Of a stretch of DNA of 6,288 bases, positions 1-6,286 are shown piece by piece. This stretch comes from CAVZLD01 sp964522605. Lineage in GTDB: Bacteria; Planctomycetota; Planctomycetia; Pirellulales; Pirellulaceae. The translations under genes and the position numbers were made by a program. The stretch spans positions 1 through 6,288 of the forward strand of contig CAZFWV010000385.1 of the NCBI GenBank assembly GCA_964522605.1. Direction: 5' to 3'. Under the pieces are notes generated by a model that ran no database searches, was not told the DNA's origin, and saw nothing but the letters and a program-made list of their open reading frames with translations. Every line of letters begins with the position of its first letter. Positions within the stretch are counted from its first letter, which is position 1.

Positions 1-169
1 TTCGCTTGCCCCGACAAGAAACTCACCGTTAGCAGTGCAGAGGGCCGCAGAGGAGGAGAAGAACACATTGGCTTGGGCTGTTGTGGGCACAGGTGGTGAT
101 TGATTATTCCCATTCCGTCAAACGGATGTTCTTTGTTTTTTTCGTGTGATCTTTCGAAGGAGACGTACC
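1..169. other. Leader region upstream of the first gene; no supported gene
   Basis: No recognisable gene lies here. Two + frames stay open from the window edge (to a TGA at 97-99 and a TGA at 101-103). Either could be the last ~33 codons of an upstream gene, but neither translation looks like a known protein. A small hairpin (TCCGT 114-118 pairing with ACGGA 122-126, loop CAA) precedes a T-rich stretch with seven consecutive T at 136-142. It could be a weak terminator of an upstream transcript, but the T run starts nine bases after the stem, so I do not call it. I see no convincing -35/-10 pair for the gene at 170. Confidence 0.4.
157..163 (+). promoter_or_regulatory. Shine-Dalgarno site that fixes the start of the small secreted protein
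   Basis: AAGGAGA lies 6 nt before the ATG at 170. This supports ATG 170 over the in-frame GTG at 146, which would place the Shine-Dalgarno sequence inside the coding region and add an Arg-rich octapeptide before the signal sequence. Confidence 0.75.
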
Positions 170-475
170 ATGCGCAAGATCTTGCTCCCATTTCTCGCGG
201 GCTTTCTGTTTCTCGTGAGTGCAACAGCCACAACTACGAGTGCCGCACCACACGGTGTCCGATATCCGCGTCATCCGCATCGACCTCAACCGGTCTATCG
301 ACACCGTGGGCACGCCGCACATTATCCGCGGCGTCACGTGCACCGTCCGATCCCGCGACCGGTACCGAGATCGCCGTACTACGTTGGCGGCCACGGGTGC
401 TACCCGGCTCCCGTTTACGGCGGGGGCGTTCAGCTTTACGGACCCTACGGCGCCGGGATTGGAATCTGGTGGTGA
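170..475 (+). CDS. Small secreted His/Arg/Pro-rich protein with Gly/Tyr-rich tail, function unknown
   Basis: This 101-residue protein belongs to no family I can name. Residues 1-3 (MRK) and the hydrophobic stretch at about 4-19 form a Sec-type signal peptide, with likely cleavage near residues 20-26 (ATA-T or TSA-A). The mature part is strongly basic. It carries nine His (28, 35, 37, 45, 48, 51, 56, 58, 75) and ten Arg between 31 and 67, with many Pro and Tyr and two related units (YPRHPHRP at 32-39, YPRRHVHRP at 52-60). The tail from about residue 70 turns Gly/Tyr-rich, holds the only Cys (C77) and ends in IWW. The composition suggests a disordered envelope or surface protein that could bind metal or polyanions, which is inference only. 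It appears to be transcribed alone: a strong terminator follows 33 nt after the stop. Similar low-complexity secreted proteins are common in Planctomycetota. The good ribosome site and coherent signal peptide argue that it is a real gene. Confidence 0.75.
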   Translation: MRKILLPFLAGFLFLVSATATTTSAAPHGVRYPRHPHRPQPVYRHRGHAAHYPRRHVHRPIPRPVPRSPYYVGGHGCYPAPVYGGGVQLYGPYGAGIGIWW

Positions 476-508
476 CGCAGCAACAACTCCGCTAGTCACT
501 TGGTCCGC

Positions 509-550
509 GGGAGAGAGAAACCAGATGACCCGTGTTTCTCTCTCCCTTTT
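509..550 (+). terminator. Rho-independent terminator of the small secreted protein gene
   Basis: A perfect 13-bp inverted repeat (GGGAGAGAGAAAC at 509-521 and GTTTCTCTCTCCC at 534-546) encloses a 12-nt loop and is followed at once by TTTT (547-550). It begins 33 nt after the stop of the upstream gene. The T tract is short. No A tract precedes the stem, so it should act on the + strand only. Confidence 0.75.
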
Positions 551-564
551 GAATTCGACTGGCA

Positions 565-605
565 TTCGTCGACGTGAGCGAGGTGCTTCCTCTCGCTCCA
601 TCGAA
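565..605 (+). other. Imperfect hairpin downstream of the terminator
   Basis: GAGCGAG (576-582) pairs perfectly with CTCGCTC (592-598) across a 9-nt loop, and TTCG (565-568) can pair with CGAA (602-605) below an internal loop. No T tract follows, so it is not a classical terminator. It could stabilise the 3' end of the upstream transcript, be a decayed second terminator, or be chance. Confidence 0.35.
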
Positions 606-848
606 CGGTGGCCGCTGAACAACACGAGACGGGACCCCTGATCGCCGGCACACCGGTCTGTTCGCCGTCTGCCTGTTTCTTTCTTCGCCCCGAGCTCACT
701 CTTCGAGCAGCGTTTTCGACTCACCGCACGGCTAACGATGAAAATGTTGTTCTCTCAGCAGGAAATCGAGCCACTAACGGAAGCGACGTTTCCGCGGGTG
801 CGGTAATACTCCGTTGGGTTGCGGTCCTGCTGCACTGCGGGTGGTTGG

Positions 849-877
849 TTGGTTCCGTTGGGCGGACCGGCTAGAAT
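849..877 (+). promoter_or_regulatory. Candidate sigma-70-type promoter for the glycoside hydrolase pair
   Basis: TAGAAT (872-877) matches five of six -10 consensus positions. It lies 17 nt after TTGGTT (849-854), which matches the TTG of the -35 consensus. Transcription would start near 884, giving a leader of about 66 nt before the ATG at 950. The -35 is weak and overlaps a GGTT repeat (843-854), so regulation by an activator is possible but unproven. It is the best promoter-like pair I found in this gap. Confidence 0.4.
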
Positions 878-949
878 ACACGCTTTGGTTCGCCCGAACA
901 CGATGTTGAGATTCACTCTGGGTTTCTTCTTCCACGAGGCGGTGTTGTC

Positions 950-3900
950 ATGAAACGCGAGAATGCATCGAACTGTTGCGCGGGATCCGGGTGTGAGAGC
1001 TCACTCAATCGTCGTGAGTTTGTCAAGTTAGGCACCTCTGGAGCCGCACTTGTCGCCGCACGATCGTGGCCGGCAATGGCGGGACCCTTCACCGCGGCAG
1101 ACACGAGTGACCACTTCGTGCCACTCGACAAGAAGTTGCAGCCTGCGTGGATCGAAGCACTTTTTGCCAAAGGCGAGCGAACGTGGTACGCCGGCGATGA
1201 TCTCAAGACGATCGGCATGCCAATCGGTGGGATCGCCGCGGGCCAAGTCTATCTGTCGGGCGACGGAAGACTCATTTACTGGGGCATCTACAATCAGTAT
1301 CTCAATTCTGGCTACGGCGCAGTCAACTATAAGGTCGGTCGAGAACCCACTGAGATGGTGGTGAATACGAGCCAGTTCGCCGCGGCGCCTGAGATTGATC
1401 AGGGATTCGCCATTCACGTCCGTGACGGCGATCGTTCGATCGTGCGTCGCCTGGACCGCGAAGGCTTTTCTGGTTCTGGCGTCCGCTTCTGTGGAGAATA
1501 TCCTCTGGCCTTTGTGGAGTATCGCGCGGAGGATGTACCGGTCGACGTCGATTTGGAAGCGTTTTCGCCGTTCATTCCTTTGAATGAAAAAGACTCTTCA
1601 CTGCCCGCCACCGTATTGCACTATACGCTGCAGAACCGTACGGACCGTGACGTGGAAGTCACTCTGGCCGGCTGGCTGCAGAACGCAATTTTGCACGTTC
1701 ATCAGGACGCCTTTGCGGGCCGCGCAGTCCGCGACAATCGCGTCCTGAAACAGCCAGGCAGGAGTCAACTGGTCTGCAGCGTTCGCGCCTCGGAGCAACC
1801 CACGACTCCGCAACGCGAACCGATCGTGCTCGCCGACTTTGATGGTGCCGATTACGGAGACTGGAAGATTGAGGGAGACGCGTTCGGAGAAAAACCGGCT
1901 TCGGGGACCTTGCCAAGTCAACAGGAGGTCAGTGGCTTCCGGGGGGAGGGGCTCGTCAACACGTACCTGGGCGGCAACGACCAGAAGCAAGGCAAACTGA
2001 CGTCTCCCACATTCCAGATCGAACGTCCATTCCTCTGCTTTCTGATCGGCGGTGGTGCCTCGGAAAAAGGCACCTGTATGAACCTGTTGGTCAACGGTCA
2101 GGTTGTTCGCTCGGCCACGGGCAAGAATGCAGAACGATTGACGATCCAGAATTGGGATGTTCGCGAGTTCGAGGGCAAAGATGCGCAGTTGCAGATTGTC
2201 GATGCGGAGTCGGGTGGCTGGGGTCACATCAATGTCGATCAGATCGAATTGCGTGACACGCCGCTTGTCGATGGCGCCGACACGGCTCTCGACGCGCAGC
2301 CCGATTTTGGCACGATGTGTCTGACGGTGATGACGGAGGGGAAGATCTCTTCCCGGGCGGCGCTGCCCGAAACGCCGCTGCTGGAACTCCTGCAGGCGAA
2401 TGACGCCTTCCCGGGTGACAACACCGCCGAAGGAACCCTCAAGCAAAACCTCACCGGGGCATTGACAAGCACGGTGGAAATCCCTGCGGGCCAGAGCAGG
2501 ACGGTGACGTTCGTGCTCGCCTGGCACATGCCCAACCTCTATAACGGCGGTCGGCTAGTCGGCCAGCAGTATGGGAACTGGTTTTCCGATGCAACCGCCG
2601 TTGCCGATTACGTCGCGGAACAAATCGACCGACTGACGCGCGAAACGCGCCTGTGGCACGACACGTATTACGATTCGACATTGCCGTATTGGCTGTTGGA
2701 TCGCTTACATTCGACGCTCGCCAACCTCGCGACCGAAACGTGTCAATGGTGGAAGAACGGTCGTTTCTGGGCGTATGAAGGCTGTGGTTGTTGCCACGGC
2801 ACATGCGGTCACGTTTGGAACTACGAGCACGCGATGGCACGGCTGTTCCCCCGGTTAGAGCGGTCCGTGCGCGAAATGCAGGATTTTGCCGAGGGGGTCG
2901 GTTTCATCGCCGAAACGGGTGAGATCCGTTTCCGCGGAGAGAACTGGGGATTGTGGGCCGGTGATTCCCAGGGCGGCTACATTCTGAAGGCCTATCGCGA
3001 ACATCAGATCTCCAGTGACGACCAGTTCCTGCGCCGCAACTGGCCTCAGATTCGCAAGGCCGTTGACTTCCTGATCGTGCAAGACGCCAATGCCGATGGC
3101 TTGATCGAAGGGCGGCAACACCAGACCTACGATCAGGATTACTACGGCGCCAACACGATGGTCGGATCGCTCTATCTGGGTGCCCTGCGAGCCGCAGAAG
3201 CCATGGCTCGCGAATTGGGAGAAGACGAATATGCACGGAAGTGCCGACAGATTGCCGACGCAGGTCAGCAGAATTCCGTCCAGCGGTTGTACAACGGGGA
3301 GTACTACATCCAAGATGTTGATCTAGAAAAACATCCCAAGTACCAGTATGCCGATGGGTGCCTCGCCGATCAAATGTTCGGTCAAGGTTGGGCACACCAG
3401 GTGGCGCTCGGGTACATCTACCCCCGCGACACGGTGCTCCGTTCGCTCGAATCGGTTTGGAAATACTGCTGGGCACCCGATGTGCGCCGCCAGAATGAGG
3501 CTCATGCTCCGCAGCGTTGGTTCGCCTATCCGGGAGAAGCCGGACTATTCACCTGCACTTGGCCCAAGAGCGAACACCTGGGACCGGATTCCACCGTCTA
3601 TCGTGATGAAGTCTGGACCGGGATCGAATACCAGGTCGCCGGACATATGGCGTATGAGGGCATGTTGACCGAAGCGCTGGCCATGTGCCGCGCCGTCCAT
3701 GAACGATACCATCCGTCAAAACGAAATCCATTCAATGAAATCGAGTGCGGGGATCACTATGCGCGAGCCCTGGCGAGTTGGGGAGTGCTGATCAGCCTGT
3801 CGGGATTCCATTGCCACGGCCCCCACGCCGCACTCGGATTCGCCCCGCGCATGGCACCCGAAGCATTTCAGTCGGTCTTCACTTCGCCGGAAGCCTGGGG

Positions 3901-4144
3901 CACTTTGCAGCAGCGTCGGGAAGAAAAACAACAGGTAAACCGCATTCAGGTCAAGTGGGGCCGGCTGCCCTTGAAAACTCTGTCGCTCGAGTTGGCCGCC
4001 GACCAACCGGTTCGGCAGCTTCGGCGAGTCGGTTCCGATGCGCCCGTCAAGTTTCAACAGGACGGCCGTCAAGTTCTGATTGAGTTGCCTGACGGATTCG
4101 AGATTCAAGCCGGTGACGCGCTGGAAATTGCCATGGAATTGTGA
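950..4144 (+). CDS. Tat-exported GH116/DUF608-type glycoside hydrolase with internal levanase-like module
   Basis: This is a predicted exported glycosidase of the GH116 superfamily (bacterial beta-glucosidases and human GBA2-type glucosylceramidase), 1064 residues. A twin-arginine signal (N20-RREFVK, hydrophobic to about 38, cleavage near AMA44-G45) predicts export in folded form. Next comes an N-terminal beta-sandwich (GBA2_N-like, about 85-290 and 438-545). It is split by a levanase-like module (about 291-436). The (alpha/alpha)6 catalytic barrel (DUF608, about 560-965) and a small C-terminal beta domain (about 975-1064) follow. E610 (in RFWAYEG) aligns with the family nucleophile and D728 (in QTYDQ) with the acid/base. 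NPFNEIECGDHYARA (926-940) matches the conserved sugar-binding segment near the barrel end. Oddly, C612, C614, C615, H616, C619 and H621 follow the nucleophile, and the usual HDLG motif is not seen. Specificity is therefore probably not that of a standard beta-glucosidase. ATG 950 has a modest GAGG (936-939) 10 nt upstream. Likely co-transcribed with the GH172 gene. Confidence 0.85.
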   Translation: MKRENASNCCAGSGCESSLNRREFVKLGTSGAALVAARSWPAMAGPFTAADTSDHFVPLDKKLQPAWIEALFAKGERTWYAGDDLKTIGMPIGGIAAGQVYLSGDGRLIYWGIYNQYLNSGYGAVNYKVGREPTEMVVNTSQFAAAPEIDQGFAIHVRDGDRSIVRRLDREGFSGSGVRFCGEYPLAFVEYRAEDVPVDVDLEAFSPFIPLNEKDSSLPATVLHYTLQNRTDRDVEVTLAGWLQNAILHVHQDAFAGRAVRDNRVLKQPGRSQLVCSVRASEQPTTPQREPIVLADFDGADYGDWKIEGDAFGEKPASGTLPSQQEVSGFRGEGLVNTYLGGNDQKQGKLTSPTFQIERPFLCFLIGGGASEKGTCMNLLVNGQVVRSATGKNAERLTIQNWDVREFEGKDAQLQIVDAESGGWGHINVDQIELRDTPLVDGADTALDAQPDFGTMCLTVMTEGKISSRAALPETPLLELLQANDAFPGDNTAEGTLKQNLTGALTSTVEIPAGQSRTVTFVLAWHMPNLYNGGRLVGQQYGNWFSDATAVADYVAEQIDRLTRETRLWHDTYYDSTLPYWLLDRLHSTLANLATETCQWWKNGRFWAYEGCGCCHGTCGHVWNYEHAMARLFPRLERSVREMQDFAEGVGFIAETGEIRFRGENWGLWAGDSQGGYILKAYREHQISSDDQFLRRNWPQIRKAVDFLIVQDANADGLIEGRQHQTYDQDYYGANTMVGSLYLGALRAAEAMARELGEDEYARKCRQIADAGQQNSVQRLYNGEYYIQDVDLEKHPKYQYADGCLADQMFGQGWAHQVALGYIYPRDTVLRSLESVWKYCWAPDVRRQNEAHAPQRWFAYPGEAGLFTCTWPKSEHLGPDSTVYRDEVWTGIEYQVAGHMAYEGMLTEALAMCRAVHERYHPSKRNPFNEIECGDHYARALASWGVLISLSGFHCHGPHAALGFAPRMAPEAFQSVFTSPEAWGTLQQRREEKQQVNRIQVKWGRLPLKTLSLELAADQPVRQLRRVGSDAPVKFQQDGRQVLIELPDGFEIQAGDALEIAMEL
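1820..2257 (+). other. Levanase-like beta-sandwich module nested in the GH116-type N-terminal domain
   Basis: Residues about 291-436 carry the hallmarks of the module found beside GH32 fructan hydrolases and other enzymes of Planctomycetota and Bacteroidetes: ADFDGADYGDW (295-305), a GTLPSQ...VSGFRGEGLVN stretch (319-337), the TSPTFQIERPFLCFLIGGG region (351-369), the NLLVNGQVVRSATG segment (378-391) and GGWGHINVDQI (422-432). The surrounding GBA2_N-type sequence resumes at DFGTMCL (452-458), so the module sits in a loop of that domain rather than at an end. A carbohydrate-binding role is inferred from its usual company. The family resemblance is from memory of such sequences, not a search. 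Confidence 0.75.
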
Positions 4145-4204
4145 TGCGTGCACGAACAAGGACACCATGCTGAAGTCATCTTTATTCGCTGAAGGAGTCG
4201 CTTG
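4145..4204 (+). other. 60-nt intergenic spacer within the probable operon
   Basis: No terminator-like structure is present, which favours co-transcription of the flanking genes. A perfect 8-bp palindrome CGTGCACG (4147-4154) lies just after the upstream stop. A 12-codon open frame (ATG 4167 to TGA 4203-4205, encoding MLKSSLFAEGVA) has AAGGA 4 nt upstream, and its stop overlaps the next start as TGATG. It may be chance or a small leader frame; I do not call it a gene. Confidence 0.5.
4191..4197 (+). promoter_or_regulatory. Shine-Dalgarno site that fixes the start of the GH172 gene
   Basis: GAAGGAG lies 7 nt before the ATG at 4205. A TTG directly upstream (4202-4204) is in frame, but the spacing and codon favour ATG 4205. 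Confidence 0.75.
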
Positions 4205-6286
4205 ATGAACCGCCTGCTTCTCACTCTGTTGACCGCCGGATGCTTCGCTGCACCGGTCGCCGCGCAAACCGTTTCGTTGGCGTCGCTGCTGGACGAGATG
4301 ACAAGTCGCAAAACGCTGGCTCAGTTTCCGGATCCCGCGTATACCTGCCGACAATTCAGTAGTTACGATCGAGACACGGTTGCGCCGGATCAGCCCGGCT
4401 GGTTTGCGAACTGGGATCGCAGTCAGTTTCTGCGCGTCGAGCAGCGCGAAGGACGCGAAGAACATGTCATGATGGATGCGGACGGTCCCGGAGCGGTCGT
4501 TCGTTTCTGGGCAACCTGGCATGGTCCGGGCGGTGGTGAGTTCACCAACGGAACGCTCCGCGTCTACCTGGATGGCAACGATCAGCCCACCATCGAGGCG
4601 CCGATCGCTGAGGTGATCGACGGAGGCTTGCTCGCAGGTCCCCCTCTGTCCCAAGGCGTTTCGCCGGAAACCCAATATCCGCAGCGGGGTCACAATCTGT
4701 ACTTACCTATTCCCTACGCCAAACACTGCAAAATCACCTATTCAACGACCGCCTTGATTGACCGCGGGGCAAAAAAAGGGGAAGCGCTCTACTACCAGAT
4801 CAACTACCGCACGTATGAAGCGAGTACATCCGTCGAGACATTCAGCCGCGAGAAACTCGAACAACTGCGCCCGCTCATCGAACGGACGCAGAAACGACTG
4901 ACTCAATCGGGATGGATCGACCTGGAAGATTGGGATGTCATCGCCAATCCGGGTGAGCTCGCACCCGGAGCTTCACGTTCCCTCCGCGTCGACCACGGGG
5001 GAGCAATCTATCAGCTGACGATTCGCCTGAAAGCCGATCAGCTTCCGCAAGCGTTGCGCTCCACCGTTCTGCTGCTGGAATGTGACGGACAGAACACCGG
5101 ATGGTGTCCCGTAGGCGACTTCTATGGCATCGGCTATCGGCTGCAACCGTACCGTACGTGGTACACAAACGTGAAGGAAGATGGACAACTGACCTGCTAC
5201 TGGATCATGCCGTTTCAGAAATCCATTCGTGTCACACTACACAACTTCGGCGAACAGGATGTCCAAGTCGAGAAGTTTGACGCACACGTCGGAGCCTGGG
5301 ACTGGGACGATCGCTCCCTCCACTTCCACACGACCTGGCGGCAACTCACCGAGGTCGACACCAAGGGCGGGAAAGGGATGGACGGGAATGGAGCATTTGA
5401 CGTGAATTATGTCACCGTTCAGGGCAAGGGAGTCTATGCGGGAGACACCTTGTCCGTTTTCAATGGGACTGATGCCTGGTGGGGTGAAGGAGACGAAAAG
5501 ATCTTTGTCGACGGCGAGTCCTTTCCGTCGCATGTCGGCACCGGCACGGAAGATTACTACGGGTACGCCTGGTGTAAGCCCGCTTATTTTCAGGCACCGT
5601 TCCATGCCCAACCCAGCGGTCACGGAAACCTGACCGTCGGCTTCACCGCCAACAGCCGCTACCGTGCCCTCGATGCGATCCCGTTCGAGCGGAGCATCCA
5701 ATTCGACATGGAACTCTGGCATTGGGCCGGAACACGAGTCAACTATGCACCAACCACGTTCTGGTACGCTCGTCCTGGCGCCACCTGGAACGTAACCGGC
5801 GATCCGTACACCGTCACCCGGCCCGTCGCCCAAAAGCGTGAAGATGTCGTTCCCATCTGGCACGCGCCGGGAGCGATCGAAGGCGAAACGTTGAAGATCC
5901 TCGAAAAGACGGGCGGCGTTACCGAAATCCAGAACATCCCGATGCATCGCTGGAGTAATGATCAACAACTCTGGTGGCGAGATGCCAAGATCGGCGATCG
6001 ACTCGTTCTCGAGTTTCCCGTCACAGAAGGCGGCAAGTATCAGGTTCTCGCGAATCTGACCAAGGCCATCGACTACGGCATCGTCAAATTGTCCGTTGAT
6101 GATCAGCCAGCCGTCGAGTTCGATCGGTTCCATTCGCAGGTCGCACATGATCCACTCGAACTCGGCGCGCTGCAACTGGCGCCCGGCTCGCACCGGCTGA
6201 CGATCGAAATCTCCGGTCAACACCCCGATGCAGTACCGCGTCACATGTTCGGACTCGACTATCTGCAACTCGTTCCGCAGCCTTAA
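4205..6286 (+). CDS. Secreted DUF2961 / GH172-family glycoside hydrolase with C-terminal binding-like module
   Basis: This 693-residue protein is predicted to be an exported glycosidase of family GH172 (formerly DUF2961). Characterised members are a difructose dianhydride I synthase/hydrolase from Bifidobacterium dentium and D-arabinofuranosidases; they use a double jelly-roll fold and assemble as oligomers. Residues 1-20 form a Sec signal (MNRLLL, hydrophobic to about 19, cleavage near VAA20-Q21). The core spans about 46-535. It includes SSYDRD (52-57), MMDADGPGAVVRFW (89-102) and the catalytic segment. E428 (WWGEGD) and E449 (GTGTEDYYG) are 21 residues apart, the same spacing as E270/E291, the catalytic pair of the B. 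dentium enzyme, so both catalytic Glu seem present. Residues about 553-691 look like an added beta-sandwich of carbohydrate-binding type (IEGE, QQLWW, GGKYQVLAN, YGIVKLSVDDQP, FGLDYLQL). The protein is much longer than the minimal family of roughly 400 residues. It lies 60 nt after the GH116-type gene with no terminator between, so it is probably in the same operon. Substrate is unknown; a furanoside is the family-based guess. Confidence 0.88.
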   Translation: MNRLLLTLLTAGCFAAPVAAQTVSLASLLDEMTSRKTLAQFPDPAYTCRQFSSYDRDTVAPDQPGWFANWDRSQFLRVEQREGREEHVMMDADGPGAVVRFWATWHGPGGGEFTNGTLRVYLDGNDQPTIEAPIAEVIDGGLLAGPPLSQGVSPETQYPQRGHNLYLPIPYAKHCKITYSTTALIDRGAKKGEALYYQINYRTYEASTSVETFSREKLEQLRPLIERTQKRLTQSGWIDLEDWDVIANPGELAPGASRSLRVDHGGAIYQLTIRLKADQLPQALRSTVLLLECDGQNTGWCPVGDFYGIGYRLQPYRTWYTNVKEDGQLTCYWIMPFQKSIRVTLHNFGEQDVQVEKFDAHVGAWDWDDRSLHFHTTWRQLTEVDTKGGKGMDGNGAFDVNYVTVQGKGVYAGDTLSVFNGTDAWWGEGDEKIFVDGESFPSHVGTGTEDYYGYAWCKPAYFQAPFHAQPSGHGNLTVGFTANSRYRALDAIPFERSIQFDMELWHWAGTRVNYAPTTFWYARPGATWNVTGDPYTVTRPVAQKREDVVPIWHAPGAIEGETLKILEKTGGVTEIQNIPMHRWSNDQQLWWRDAKIGDRLVLEFPVTEGGKYQVLANLTKAIDYGIVKLSVDDQPAVEFDRFHSQVAHDPLELGALQLAPGSHRLTIEISGQHPDAVPRHMFGLDYLQLVPQP

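Larger units (their letters stand above)
476..949. other. 474-bp intergenic region with terminator, hairpin, direct repeat and candidate promoter
   Basis: No protein gene is supported here. An open frame at 608-874 has a GTG start, no ribosome site and no recognisable product. The region divides into a terminator (509-550), an imperfect hairpin (565-605), a stretch with no evident structure (about 606-800), and a promoter-like zone (about 800-880) containing TCCGTTGGG twice (810-818 and 854-862) and a GGTT triplet repeat (843-854). The last ~70 bases would be the untranslated leader of the GH116-like gene. Confidence 0.6.

Noticed and set aside
1..99. Open + frame from the window edge to TGA 97-99, and a similar one ending at 101-103, as the tail of an upstream gene.
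   Set aside because: The two frames compete, each is only ~33 codons, and neither shows a recognisable motif. They cannot be told apart without upstream sequence.
104..724. Open frame of 206 codons on the - strand covering the small secreted protein gene.
   Set aside because: It is Arg/Ser-rich, without domain features. It is antisense to a gene with a proper signal peptide and ribosome site, and it runs through the terminator hairpin.
608..874. Open frame of 88 codons on the + strand in the gap between genes 1 and 2.
   Set aside because: It has a GTG start without a ribosome site and no recognisable product, and it overlaps the promoter-like zone. It looks like chance in GC-rich DNA.
1598..2527. 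Open frame of 309 codons on the - strand within the GH116-like gene.
   Set aside because: It is antisense to clearly conserved protein sequence, has no recognisable domain, and is explained by codon bias of the + strand gene. The same applies to the - frames at 3716-4693 and 5237-6268.
2783..2797. C612-G-C-C615-H616 matches the CXXCH pattern of a c-type haem site.
   Set aside because: It lies next to the nucleophile inside a glycosidase barrel, in a Tat-exported protein, whereas haem c is attached to Sec-exported proteins. Nothing else suggests a cytochrome.
4232..4243. TAGC (residues 10-13) in the GH172 signal peptide could be read as a lipobox.
   Set aside because: The -3 position is Thr rather than Leu/Val/Ile, and the hydrophobic stretch continues past the Cys to a normal VAA-Q cleavage site, so ordinary Sec secretion is more likely.
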